A stretch of 64,000 nucleotides of DNA from UBA721 sp002705165 (GTDB taxonomy: Bacteria > Planctomycetota > Planctomycetia > Pirellulales > Pirellulaceae), in assembly GCA_045565995.1 (NCBI GenBank), contig JBJLEF010000009.1, positions 1 to 64,000 of the forward strand, in the 5' to 3' direction. The position numbers were made by a program, and so were the translations under genes. Positions within the stretch are counted from its first letter, which is position 1; the number at the start of each line of letters is the position of its first letter. Positions 25,065 to 33,753 of this stretch are shown piece after piece. Below the pieces are notes generated by a model. The model ran no database searches. It had not been told where the DNA came from and worked only from the letters and a program-made list of their open reading frames with translations.

Positions 25065-26078
25065 TTAGTCGATCGCAGGATGATAACCGGTGGCTTTAGT
25101 CAGGATTCGATAGAAACCTTTACCTGCAGTAATATACAAAGTATGAATCTCTTTTCCCCGGCCAAAGCTCACATTGGTCGGAAGTTCAGGAGTTTCAATG
25201 TAAGCTAACTCCTCTCCGTCTGGCGTGAAAATCACAATCCCGAATCGACTGGCACTACGAACGGCAGCATAAATCCGACCATCTCTATCGACCGTCATGC
25301 CATCAACGCCCGTCTCGCCACCGAAATTATGAAGCACTTTCCGGCGGGACAACTCTCCCCGACGGTTTACATGAAACGAATTCAACGTCATGCGACCGGG
25401 CTCAAAGCCTTCTTCCAAGTCCGCTTTAGCGGACCCATTATCCGTCTCAGCGATGTAAACTGTCCTCTGATCAGGGGACAGCACGATCCCGTTCGGCTTA
25501 TCAATTTCAGCAGTGGCAATCGACAGGGTGTTATCTAGGTCCAATCGATATACATCGAAACTTTCCAATTCCAATTCTTCCGGCCCGACATATTTAGGGT
25601 CTGTAAAGTAAACGCGACCCTTCCGATCAATAACAATATCGTTTGGCGAATTAAATCGCTTACCTTCGAATCTCGAATGAAGAACCTCCACAGAACCGTC
25701 TTTTTTAAATTCAACTAAGGCTCGGTGTCCTCCCAGAGGAGACGCACAACAACCAAGCAATCGCCCATCACGAGTAAACATCAGTCCGTTACCCATCCCA
25801 CTGTCCGGGCAATAGATGTCGGTTTTACGCGTACGGGGATTAAATCTCATAATCCGCGCCGGACCGGCATCAAATGGTTGGGAAAAATCGGAAAAGTACA
25901 TATTCCCGTCTGGCCCTGCTGAAGCCCCTTCCGTGAAACCACCTTCTTCCCACAAGGTTTCCAACACTTCCCCCTCAATCAGGACGCGCCCCCCACCCTC
26001 AATCTTCAATTCATCCGCCATAACCATTCCCGTCATCAGCATGAAAGAAAACAGAACACCGCTGTTTAACGTTTTCAT
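25065..26078 (-). CDS. SMP-30/gluconolactonase-like beta-propeller protein, secreted
   Basis: The 337-residue product (start at the inner ATG, 26078) has a signal peptide ending near VMA-DEL. The six-bladed propeller of the SMP-30/gluconolactonase family follows: EGASAGPDGNMYFSD, NGLMFTRDGRLLGC, FNSPNDIVIDRKGRVYFTDP, NGIVLSPDQRTVYIAETD and GVDGMTVDRDGRIYAA. These stretches include the Glu, Asn and Asp residues that bind the divalent metal in lactonases. Likely action is hydrolysis of a sugar lactone in the periplasm, though propellers of this class also act on other esters. The longer frame to 26105 lacks a signal at its N-terminus and is not preferred. Confidence 0.9.
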   Translation of the reverse strand: MKTLNSGVLFSFMLMTGMVMADELKIEGGGRVLIEGEVLETLWEEGGFTEGASAGPDGNMYFSDFSQPFDAGPARIMRFNPRTRKTDIYCPDSGMGNGLMFTRDGRLLGCCASPLGGHRALVEFKKDGSVEVLHSRFEGKRFNSPNDIVIDRKGRVYFTDPKYVGPEELELESFDVYRLDLDNTLSIATAEIDKPNGIVLSPDQRTVYIAETDNGSAKADLEEGFEPGRMTLNSFHVNRRGELSRRKVLHNFGGETGVDGMTVDRDGRIYAAVRSASRFGIVIFTPDGEELAYIETPELPTNVSFGRGKEIHTLYITAGKGFYRILTKATGYHPAID

Positions 26079-26120
26079 CTCTCTATACCTTTGTATTTTT
26101 GGCATCTGCCTGCTTTGAAC

Positions 26121-27803
26121 CTAGTGGAATAAACCGCCAACAACTAATGCTTCGAGTCGCTTGAACGTTGAGTTCCATTGTAGCACTTGAACCGCAACTT
26201 CGCCCTGCAGGGGGAATTCAGCCGATTCAATGACCTCCGCAAGACGGTCCTCAAAGTAAAGCTCAACAGCGGTGCCGTCGGACATGACCCCATTAACCGT
26301 CCTGCCTCTCTGATAACTGTCAGGTAATTTGAATGAAAAGGTCCGTTTGAAAGATTCGAGTTGTACAACAAACTCGTGCGCTGCACCCTCCAGTAATTCT
26401 TCGAGACGTTTCAATTCAACGGAATAGGCCTTGGCATTTTTGATAGCTTGCAACTGGTCAACAAGTCGATCTTCGTGAAACAAGTCGTTAGCGCCGGTCT
26501 GTTTTTCAACAACAGGATCCTCTTTGGCAGTATCCACTGTCTGACTTCCCAATTCCCTATCGGAATCGTTGACACCATCTTCGATTGACGTTACTGGCGA
26601 CTCCGGCATCTCACCACGATGGACAGAGGAAGAGATCTGGTCGTCCAGCGATTCACTCTCCATCGCGTGTGATTCCATTGGCTCGCTTGGCAATGACCCG
26701 CCGCCACGAGCCATTCGGTTCTGAATGATTTCCTGGTGAACGATCAGCAACGGGGAAGCAGGATCGACCATCTTAATCAAAGAAATCCACCCTTGATATT
26801 CAGAAAACGACACCGTAGTATCCTTGCCCGTTTTCAGTCGATGCTGAATCGCACGCACCCAACGCCTCCGCCGACGTGGAAGGCTAACCTTATCATTTAC
26901 AACAAGACCCGTAACCTGCTGGCGTCTGTGGTAACGAATGATCCGCTTCTTCTTCTTGTTGAGCGTGTACTTATAATCCCTTAAAATGATGCCCGTATGT
27001 TGTAATAGCCGATGCACCACATTTCGATCATAGGTTTTCAATGAAAAAGTTATGTCATCTGCATAACGGGTGTAATTCGCATTAAACTTTTCTGCCAACG
27101 CGAATAAACGAATATCCATCGCCTTATTGACAATATTACTTATCACTGGACTAGTGGGCGCTCCCTGTGGTAAGCCCATACCGTAACAAACCAACTTCGT
27201 AAGCAAATCAGCTCCTGCCGGATCCCAGCCGGTCTCTGAGAAATACCGATTAACCCTGATCCTGTACGTGTTAGGAAAGAACTCTTTGATATCAAGCTTG
27301 ATAACAACTTCGTGACCCACATGAGGTCTGGCATTATCAACAATCGACCTTCCTTTGACGAAGCCGCAGACAGAAGGATGGGTTTCATAATTCGCGAACA
27401 ATTTGTGATAAAGAGCGAGTTGTATCTTCTTCGTTTGTGAATCAGGAATTTGAAGTTCTCTGAATCCGCCTGAACGTTTAGGTATACGAGCCACCTGATA
27501 ACTAGGCTTCCATTCAGAACCTAAGCCTTCTAATTCAGGGACCAGCTTGTGAATACGAGAAGTACCGGAAACCGGCCCGTAAGCCTCCGGTGCCGCCTCA
27601 CGTTTACGCTGTGCTAAAAGTGCTTTTTGAACGCGGGATAAACGTTTAAAACCATCAAGATTAACGACCTTATCCTGACTGACGTTCTTCGCATGTCCAT
27701 TCAGAAATCGAACGCACGCGATAAAAGCGAGGACGAGGAGCAGGATGCCAAAGCATATTGCAGCACCGACACCGTCCGCAACCAACATATTCGAATTCTG
27801 CAT
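26121..27803 (-). CDS. retron-family reverse transcriptase with N-terminal membrane helix and unknown C-terminal domain
   Basis: The retron RT hallmarks are present. Counting from the ATG at 27803 (560 residues), NARPHVG is at 157-163 (the NAxxH motif), KLDIKEFFPN near 169, LPQGAPTSPVISNIV at 211-225, TRYADDITFS at 245-254 (catalytic YADD) and QVTGLVVND at 296-304 (the VTG motif of domain Y). Residues 8-32 are a hydrophobic helix followed by basic residues, so the protein is probably membrane-anchored, which is unusual for retron RTs. After the RT core (about residue 360) come an acidic Ser/Glu-rich linker and a C-terminal part (about 440-560) with a Leu-heptad-like helix, then a beta-rich region. 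I recognise no nuclease, ATPase or topoisomerase motif in it. The start is placed at the ATG after GCGGATTTAAG; the longest frame would need a TTG. A divergent gene lies 378 bp upstream and the intervening DNA holds two strong hairpins (see separate entries). Retron RTs make branched msDNA and often defend against phage; function here is inferred. Confidence 0.88.
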   Translation of the reverse strand: MQNSNMLVADGVGAAICFGILLLVLAFIACVRFLNGHAKNVSQDKVVNLDGFKRLSRVQKALLAQRKREAAPEAYGPVSGTSRIHKLVPELEGLGSEWKPSYQVARIPKRSGGFRELQIPDSQTKKIQLALYHKLFANYETHPSVCGFVKGRSIVDNARPHVGHEVVIKLDIKEFFPNTYRIRVNRYFSETGWDPAGADLLTKLVCYGMGLPQGAPTSPVISNIVNKAMDIRLFALAEKFNANYTRYADDITFSLKTYDRNVVHRLLQHTGIILRDYKYTLNKKKKRIIRYHRRQQVTGLVVNDKVSLPRRRRRWVRAIQHRLKTGKDTTVSFSEYQGWISLIKMVDPASPLLIVHQEIIQNRMARGGGSLPSEPMESHAMESESLDDQISSSVHRGEMPESPVTSIEDGVNDSDRELGSQTVDTAKEDPVVEKQTGANDLFHEDRLVDQLQAIKNAKAYSVELKRLEELLEGAAHEFVVQLESFKRTFSFKLPDSYQRGRTVNGVMSDGTAVELYFEDRLAEVIESAEFPLQGEVAVQVLQWNSTFKRLEALVVGGLFH

Positions 27804-27824
27804 GAGCTTAAATCCGCTAATACC

Positions 27825-27862
27825 AAAAAATAGGTTGGCCCGAATCAATACCCGGACCAACC
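27825..27862 (-). terminator. terminator-like hairpin between palindrome and RT start
   Basis: On the minus strand GGTTGGTCCG (27862-27853) pairs with CGGGCCAACC (27842-27833) over a 10-nt loop: nine Watson-Crick pairs plus one G-U. It is followed by TA and TTTTTT (27830-27825). It lies 22 bp upstream of the proposed RT start codon, so it would stop or attenuate transcripts coming through the palindrome. It could mark the 3' end of a short RNA. Confidence 0.6.
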
Positions 27863-27893
27863 CTAAGACGACTCCCTGCTATGGCTATGCCAA

Positions 27894-27976
27894 TGCTGCC
27901 CGTAGCATACGGTGCAGTTAAAAATAACGCAGCGAAGCAAGGCAAGTTTTAACTGCACCGTATGCTACGGGCAGCA
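27894..27976 (-). repeat. perfect 30-bp inverted repeat, candidate non-coding RNA stem
   Basis: Arms at 27894-27923 and 27947-27976 are exact reverse complements (30 of 30 bp) with a 23-nt loop, forming a very stable hairpin about 90 nt upstream of the RT start. Retron RNAs carry a long msd stem in about this place, upstream of the RT and on its strand. No classical msr or a1/a2 pairing could be found by eye, so that assignment is a hypothesis. The flanking genes diverge here, so no gene end needs a terminator. A short palindromic repeat element is the alternative: CAA flanks both sides, which may be a 3-bp target duplication or chance. The rest of the gap (27977-28181) shows only a small GATG-TTTCGT-CATC hairpin and no clear promoter. 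Confidence 0.75.
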
Positions 27977-28181
27977 CAAATACCTTTCCCAACTGCAATT
28001 TCCAAGGATGACGAAACATCACCCTATAAAACGCCAAGGCTATCGTATTTTCAAATCCTACCGAAAAGCCCCATCTTTTCGCAAGCAAACTCGTGGGAAT
28101 ATCAATCCGCGATGCGTATAGTGACGTATAAGCACCGGACCTAAGACTACTCGGATTTTTCAGAACGAAGGATTTCTTACT

Positions 28182-29786
28182 ATGAGAACACCTAGCATTA
28201 TTCTCTTTTTGCTACTGTACTCGACATCTGTGTGTCAATGTACTGCCGGGGATTTACTCGTAACCATCAGTGAGAAAACCACTCGCATTACCGGCCCTCT
28301 CAAAGCTGATGGATATCCCGATTATCTAGCAGCGCTTAATGCGAGGTTTCGGACTGAGTCGAGCCCTCAGAACAATCTGGCCGTTGGAATCTGGGAAACG
28401 GTTGGCCCGACTGAGATTCCCGTTGAACTTAGACCGCTTTTATTTGAGGCCCTGGGGGTCGACGGAATTCCTGTTGAAGGAGATTATCTGGTTGGCTTGG
28501 GCACTTACCAAAAACAACAACTCGGCGAATTTGACGCATCCAAAACGACCGGCGATGAATATGCCGCTAAGTCCCGCCAATATGAAGACGCATATAGTTT
28601 TGTAGTGGGAAACAACTGGACCAAGCAAAGCCACCCGCTAGTTTTCCAGTGGTGGGAACAAAATCACAGTCATATCGAAGCACTAGTACAGATTACAGCA
28701 ACACACGACCAGTATTACCATCCCTATGTGTTACCACCTGGCTCTGGTGACGGAGACAAGGAGCCTGGTTCCCCTGTTTTAATTTCCATCCTTCTCCCCG
28801 GTTGCCTGCAAGCACGAGAGGCGGCGCGAACCTTATCAATCGACGCCCATTACCATCTCGGGCAGGGGGATATCGATGCGGCCATCCGCAGCGCTATTGC
28901 CACACATCGCATAGGGAGACTTACTGCACGGGGTGGTACTGTCATCGAAGGGCTCGTTGGTATAGCCATCGGTAGTATCGCGTCGTCGATAGATCGACAC
29001 ATCCTAACCGCCGATGGTCTTAATGCAAAACAACTTGAGAATCACCTCGCTCAGTTACGCTCCCTACCCTCGATGCCATCCATGATAGATAAAGTCAATT
29101 TAGCTGAGCGGTATATGTTCCTCGACGCTACCATTCATGTCGCTAAAAATGGGGCTTCTTCGCTAGGCTTTGCCACTGGCAAAACCGAAAAATCCATCAC
29201 TGGCAACCTTCGAGATGCCATCTCTTCAAGTATCGTTGATTGGGATTATGTTTTGAGGAAGGGTAATTATTGGTACGACGAAATCTATCGGGTTGGAACT
29301 ATTGAGAACATTCCCGAACGAGCCCAAGAACACGCTGAACTCGTAAAACGATTCGAAGCGATTCGCAAACAATCAAGTGACCCCATAAGCCTGGCAAAGG
29401 AAATACTTCTAAGCGGCAAGTCACTTCCCGAGATCACTAGTGAACAAGTGACTAACATCTTGATTTCGCTGATGATGCCTGCCTTTAGCAGAATTTCAGA
29501 TGCCGAAAATCGATACTTAATGGGAAACGAGATCAGCCAGTTGGGAATCGCTTTAGAATTGCACTACCTGAAAAACAACTCCTATCCCTCCAACCTTAAA
29601 GCTTTGATCGGGCCGAATCTAAAAGACGTGCCCACTGACCGATTCAATGAGGGAGGCCTCATTTACAAAAGCACGGGCACAGGGTACTTACTGTATAGCT
29701 TCGGACTAGACGGACAGGACGATCAGGGGCAAACCCGTGAGGATGATCCCGCTGCAGACGACCTTGCCCTAAAACGCCAGCATTAA
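28182..29786 (+). CDS. hypothetical secreted protein of planctomycete type
   Basis: The 534-residue product has a signal peptide (MRTPSIILFLLLYSTSVCQCTAG) with Cys residues near the cleavage site, so it may be a lipoprotein. The middle is mostly helical, with a GDIDAAIRSAIATHRIGRL segment like the tetratricopeptide-type helices in planctomycete hypothetical proteins. The last 80 residues (LGIALELHYLKNNSYPSNLKALIG, then GTGYLLYSFGLDGQDDQG) resemble the C-terminal part of type II secretion major pseudopilins. AAGGA lies 10 nt before the ATG. It is divergent from the RT gene. No enzymatic motif is seen. Confidence 0.82.
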   Translation: MRTPSIILFLLLYSTSVCQCTAGDLLVTISEKTTRITGPLKADGYPDYLAALNARFRTESSPQNNLAVGIWETVGPTEIPVELRPLLFEALGVDGIPVEGDYLVGLGTYQKQQLGEFDASKTTGDEYAAKSRQYEDAYSFVVGNNWTKQSHPLVFQWWEQNHSHIEALVQITATHDQYYHPYVLPPGSGDGDKEPGSPVLISILLPGCLQAREAARTLSIDAHYHLGQGDIDAAIRSAIATHRIGRLTARGGTVIEGLVGIAIGSIASSIDRHILTADGLNAKQLENHLAQLRSLPSMPSMIDKVNLAERYMFLDATIHVAKNGASSLGFATGKTEKSITGNLRDAISSSIVDWDYVLRKGNYWYDEIYRVGTIENIPERAQEHAELVKRFEAIRKQSSDPISLAKEILLSGKSLPEITSEQVTNILISLMMPAFSRISDAENRYLMGNEISQLGIALELHYLKNNSYPSNLKALIGPNLKDVPTDRFNEGGLIYKSTGTGYLLYSFGLDGQDDQGQTREDDPAADDLALKRQH

Positions 29787-30310
29787 AAAGCGAATTCTAC
29801 AATTCCACTATCTTCACGGATATCTGAAATCTCTCCCGTTGTTGCTGAATGCGAAACTACTGTCGAATCATTGTCCAAAAGCTTGGCCGAGGGATCGTCG
29901 AAAGGTTTTCGCACGCCCCAGATCGTAGGCCGAATAGTCGATGGTTGGATACAATTGGCACTTCCGTTCACATCAGCGATACCATCGATATCCTCGCTGG
30001 TTAGGTAGAATATTCTTCGTTGATAGTAAAGGTAATCAAGTCCCTGCATGGGGGCATCAGCCGTCAGTTTAGAGTAACCGACCACCATTTGATCTTCGCT
30101 GGCGGTTAGGAGCGGCCCACGCCGACTTCTGGCATTTTTCACGAAGGCCGTACGCACGTATGGCAAATCTAATACCGGTCGAATCCAAACAATACTGCGT
30201 TCAAAAGCCAGAGGATTGTCATGATCCCAATCTACAAGGTTATCCGCCGAAATCACACGCCGAATCTCGAGTCTTCCATCGTCATGTATGATATTCCTAG
30301 TTTTCACCAT
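29783..30310 (-). CDS. hypothetical protein
   Basis: This 175-residue frame is convergent with the previous gene and overlaps its end by 4 bp. It has neither signal peptide nor membrane segment. It is rich in short beta-forming stretches (GRLEIRRVISADNLVDWDHD, RRGPLLTASEDQMVVGYS, RRIFYLTSEDIDGIADVNG) and many Asp residues. A ribosome-binding site AGGTGG precedes the ATG. The family is not recognised. The upstream gap 30311-30587 (277 bp) contains a homopolymer T-run and no obvious gene. Confidence 0.65.
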   Translation of the reverse strand: MVKTRNIIHDDGRLEIRRVISADNLVDWDHDNPLAFERSIVWIRPVLDLPYVRTAFVKNARSRRGPLLTASEDQMVVGYSKLTADAPMQGLDYLYYQRRIFYLTSEDIDGIADVNGSANCIQPSTIRPTIWGVRKPFDDPSAKLLDNDSTVVSHSATTGEISDIREDSGIVEFAF

Positions 30311-30587
30311 CTTTCAGGACCACCTTTGAGAAAGCCACAATTTTTAACCTTGAACACTATTTGTTAGTGCAAGCTACGTGCCAATTCGTTTTTTTTTGTT
30401 AATTCCTTTCAACTAAAGGGGAATCTGTAGTTCTTCGTCGCTCGCGATTATCTACAATGCACCATCGATGTATCAAAATCTCACACTGGTGTATCATTTG
30501 CAAACACACCCAAGCCCTTAGTTAGTCGATACTGCTAGCTCCTTATAACGGCCCCAAAACTGTACTCATCCGCTAAAACAGAATAAC

Positions 30588-31745
30588 ATGACCACCACAG
30601 CAACCATTCTCGCCGGAATCCCCAAATCTAACTGCTCGCTTTATCACAAGGTTCGATTTCTTGTCGGTGACCCGACAGCCTTTATCACAATACAAGGTAG
30701 TTCCGATGACCACTCGATGTTCATCGTACGAGATATCGAAATGCAGAGGGCTCGGCGTGACGCTCGAGCTGACAGAATCTCATGTCCGGCAGATCACACA
30801 CCTGAAGCGGGGCTTTCAGGCGACCGCGAAACTGCCACCGCTCAGGCCACGGCTGAATACCTTATTCGCCGAAACATTACGACAATCACAACGGATCGTA
30901 CTCTCCCCTATATTTTTGCACATCATCTTCTACTTCGCGGACTAGAAATCCAATACGATGCCAACTTAGGCGTATTGGAGCGTCGGCAGAAAGACACCGA
31001 AGAATCGGCGTGGCTACAGCAATCGCAAGCGACCACTGAAGAGGCGATGCGGCTGGCATGCGAACTTATTGCCAACGCCGACGTAAATGACCAGCAGCAA
31101 TTAGTCCACGGTGGCGAGGTACTCACATCCGAGCGCGTGCGTTCGGTTATCGACATCTTTCTGCTGGAACGAGATTATTTCAATCCCAAGAGCATTGTTG
31201 CTTGTGGCACGACAGGCGCTGATTGCCATGATTATGGTTCCGGCCCGCTTTATACCGAGCAACCTGTGATTGTCGACATTTTCCCTCAAAACCGAAAGAC
31301 ACTTTATTACGGGGACTGCACTCGTACCGTTGTGAATGGACACATCTCTGATACGCTTGTTCGAATGCATATGGCGGTTTGTGAGGCTAATGCGGCAGGT
31401 TGCGCTGCAGCGAGACCTGGTGTAACGGGCGAAGCCGTCCATCGAGCGACCATCCAGGTAATCCTTGAAAATGGGTTCAAAACGGGGCTGCCGTCTGATA
31501 GTGATCCTGATTCATTTTGCAGTATGACTCATGGTACCGGACATGCCGTCGGGCTCGAGGTCCACGAACCTCCTTTGCTCGATTTCGGCGGCCCGGAACT
31601 ACTACTTGGAGACTGCCTCACCATCGAGCCCGGGCTTTATTGTCGAGCACTCGGTGGAATCCGTGTTGAAGACATGATCATTCTTACTGAAGAAGGCAAC
31701 AACAACTTAAATACCCTCTACACTGGATTAGACTGGAAAAACTAA
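30588..31745 (+). CDS. M24 family Xaa-Pro peptidase-like protein
   Basis: This 385-residue protein has the pita-bread fold. The five metal ligands of M24 peptidases appear in order: Asp in VIVDIFPQN, Asp in YYGDCTRTV, His in MTHGTGHAVGLEVHEPP, Glu in LTIEPGLYC and Glu in GGIRVEDMI. The N-terminal half (about 1-165) is the usual non-catalytic creatinase-like domain. Such enzymes remove the N-terminal residue before Pro. It precedes deoC by 7 bp, so it shares the operon with nucleoside-salvage genes, though it has no known link to that pathway. Confidence 0.9.
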   Translation: MTTTATILAGIPKSNCSLYHKVRFLVGDPTAFITIQGSSDDHSMFIVRDIEMQRARRDARADRISCPADHTPEAGLSGDRETATAQATAEYLIRRNITTITTDRTLPYIFAHHLLLRGLEIQYDANLGVLERRQKDTEESAWLQQSQATTEEAMRLACELIANADVNDQQQLVHGGEVLTSERVRSVIDIFLLERDYFNPKSIVACGTTGADCHDYGSGPLYTEQPVIVDIFPQNRKTLYYGDCTRTVVNGHISDTLVRMHMAVCEANAAGCAAARPGVTGEAVHRATIQVILENGFKTGLPSDSDPDSFCSMTHGTGHAVGLEVHEPPLLDFGGPELLLGDCLTIEPGLYCRALGGIRVEDMIILTEEGNNNLNTLYTGLDWKN

Positions 31746-31752
31746 CTGCCCT

Positions 31753-32448
31753 ATGAATATTGTTTCATTAATTGACCATGCGATCCTGCATCCCACTGCC
31801 GACGACTCCGAACTGACTAAGGGCTGTGAGTTGGCGGCTCAACTAGAAGTCGCCACTGTTTGCGTCAAGCCTTATATGGTCGGCAAGGCCGCCCAACTCC
31901 TTCACGGTTCCCCAGTGGGTGTTGGTACCGTCATCGGATTTCCACACGGCGGCAATACAACGATCGTCAAAAGCGCTGAAGCCGAACGCGCCTGCCTCGA
32001 TGGTGCAGAGGAACTGGATATGGTCGTCAATGTAGGTCGGGTCCTAGCTGAGGACTGGGAATATGTTCAAGCCGATATCGCGGCCGTACAGATCATTGCC
32101 CGTAGTCACAAGGCGTTATTGAAGGTTATCTTCGAGACCGATTACCTGCGGGACTCCCACATTGTTAAACTCTGCAACATATGCTCAGAACTGCAAATTG
32201 ATTTTGTCAAAACATCCACCGGTTTCGGATTCACAAAACGCGAGTCCGGCGACTACAACTACACCGGTGCCACCATTGAACACATTCAACTGATGCTAGA
32301 CAACGTGGATGGCAGCGTACAAGTCAAAGCGTCCGGCGGAATCCGAACCTACGAATACGCAAAACAATTGTCGGATATGGGGGTCACCCGGCTAGGCACC
32401 AGTGCCTCTCAGGCAATTGCCGATGGCGGAGTTGGAGAAGGTTACTAG
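31753..32448 (+). CDS. deoC: deoxyribose-phosphate aldolase
   Basis: This 231-residue class I aldolase splits 2-deoxyribose-5-phosphate into acetaldehyde and glyceraldehyde-3-phosphate. The Schiff-base Lys is in FVKTSTGFG (153), the second Lys in VKASGGIRTY (192) and the Asp in ELDMVVNVG (89). It is in an operon with thymidine phosphorylase and cytidine deaminase. The next start (GTG 32453) follows its stop by 4 bp. Confidence 0.96.
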   Translation: MNIVSLIDHAILHPTADDSELTKGCELAAQLEVATVCVKPYMVGKAAQLLHGSPVGVGTVIGFPHGGNTTIVKSAEAERACLDGAEELDMVVNVGRVLAEDWEYVQADIAAVQIIARSHKALLKVIFETDYLRDSHIVKLCNICSELQIDFVKTSTGFGFTKRESGDYNYTGATIEHIQLMLDNVDGSVQVKASGGIRTYEYAKQLSDMGVTRLGTSASQAIADGGVGEGY

Positions 32449-32452
32449 ACTC

Positions 32453-33751
32453 GTGACAATCGAACACTTCAGTACGCCGCCTGTCGAAATCATCCGCCTG
32501 AAACGCGACGGACATGCGCTTTCCGAAACCCAGATCTCGCAACTGATCAAGCAATATCAGAACGCTACCTTGCTCGATTCACAAATGGCAGCGTTTGCCA
32601 TGGCGACTTGCATCCAGGGAATGAACGCCGACGAGACGTATTACCTTACAAAGGCGATGCTCAACAGTGGTTCTCGTCTTACCTGGCCGACCGACTCTGT
32701 CGTCGTGGATAAACATTCCACCGGTGGCGTAGGTGACAAAGCCTCCTTGCTCATAGCCCCTCTTCTCGCCAGCTTTGGTGTTCGCGTTCCAATGATCTCT
32801 GGTCGGGGACTCGGCATTACCGGGGGCACCTTGGATAAATTGGAAAGCATCCCGGGCTTCAAAACCTCTCTTTCCTTAGCCGAGTTGCAAAATACGGTGA
32901 ACGCCACGGGGTGTGTCATTACAGGCGCAACCGAAGAAATTGCTCCCGCTGACCGAATGCTATACGGCCTGCGGGACATCACCGGCACGGTCGCTTCTAT
33001 CCCGCTGATCACCTCAAGCATCCTTTCAAAGAAACTAGCCGAGTCTCCCGATGCTCTCATTTTCGATGTCAAATGCGGTACCGGCACCTCTATGAGAAGT
33101 TTAGAAAAAGCCCGTGAATTGGCGGCCATGCTAGTGCAGACCTGTCGTCGTTTTTCTGTCAAAGCCAAAGCCATCATCACGGACATGGACCAACCCTTGG
33201 GGACGGCTATTGGAAATGCTGCCGAAGTACGAGAAGCATTACTTTCATTCGCGGGGTCTGGGCCCCCCGATCTGGTTCATCTGGCTACCACCTTCGCATA
33301 CGAATTATTAGTGTTAAGTGGGAAAATGGTCACGTACAACGACGTCGCTGAGAACCTCACCAACGGTTACGCCCAAAACCATTTCGAAGATATGGTTGAA
33401 AAACAACACGGCAAGTTATGCCAACTTGTGAGCCCCACTTGGACCCCCTTACTAGCCACAGAAACAGGCTACCTTGAACGGGTAGATACGGGTGCCCTCG
33501 GAGCGTTGCTTGTCCGGATGGGGGGAGGACGCCAATTACCCGATGACACGCTCGACACCATAGCTTCACTCGCGGTTCCCAAAAAAGTTGGTGAACTCAT
33601 AGAAAAGGGCGACGTCATGGGTGCTGTCTCCCACACAACTCCCGAGCCTTACCTTGACGAACTCAGAGCCACGCTCCACATTTCCAACACCCCCGTTGAG
33701 CCACGACCTCTTATTATGGGAACGGTCACTCAGGATGCAGATAAGGAATAA
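32453..33751 (+). CDS. deoA: pyrimidine-nucleoside/thymidine phosphorylase
   Basis: The 432-residue enzyme phosphorolyses thymidine or (deoxy)uridine to base plus (deoxy)ribose-1-phosphate. The family signature is DKHSTGGVGDKASLLIAPLL, then MISGRGLGITGGTLDKLES; KCGTGTSMRSLEKA is also present. The start is set at the GTG at 32453, preceded by GGAGAAGG, because the longest frame would overlap deoC by 47 bp and give an N-terminus foreign to the family. A pyn-type broad pyrimidine phosphorylase cannot be excluded. Confidence 0.93.
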   Translation: MTIEHFSTPPVEIIRLKRDGHALSETQISQLIKQYQNATLLDSQMAAFAMATCIQGMNADETYYLTKAMLNSGSRLTWPTDSVVVDKHSTGGVGDKASLLIAPLLASFGVRVPMISGRGLGITGGTLDKLESIPGFKTSLSLAELQNTVNATGCVITGATEEIAPADRMLYGLRDITGTVASIPLITSSILSKKLAESPDALIFDVKCGTGTSMRSLEKARELAAMLVQTCRRFSVKAKAIITDMDQPLGTAIGNAAEVREALLSFAGSGPPDLVHLATTFAYELLVLSGKMVTYNDVAENLTNGYAQNHFEDMVEKQHGKLCQLVSPTWTPLLATETGYLERVDTGALGALLVRMGGGRQLPDDTLDTIASLAVPKKVGELIEKGDVMGAVSHTTPEPYLDELRATLHISNTPVEPRPLIMGTVTQDADKE

Positions 33752-33753
33752 CG

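Noticed and set aside
26121..27803. Group II intron or diversity-generating retroelement
   Set aside because: No maturase or HNH domain, no intron-like RNA ends, and no template/variable repeat was seen near the RT; VTG and NAxxH point to the retron family.
26121..27860. Longer reverse transcriptase start at 27860
   Set aside because: It is a TTG that falls inside the terminator-like hairpin; the ATG at 27803 follows GCGGATTTAAG and directly precedes the membrane helix.
27912..28121. Plus-strand frames (69 and 60 codons) over the palindrome
   Set aside because: They start in or next to the palindrome, have no homology signal and poor start context; the stem explains the sequence better.
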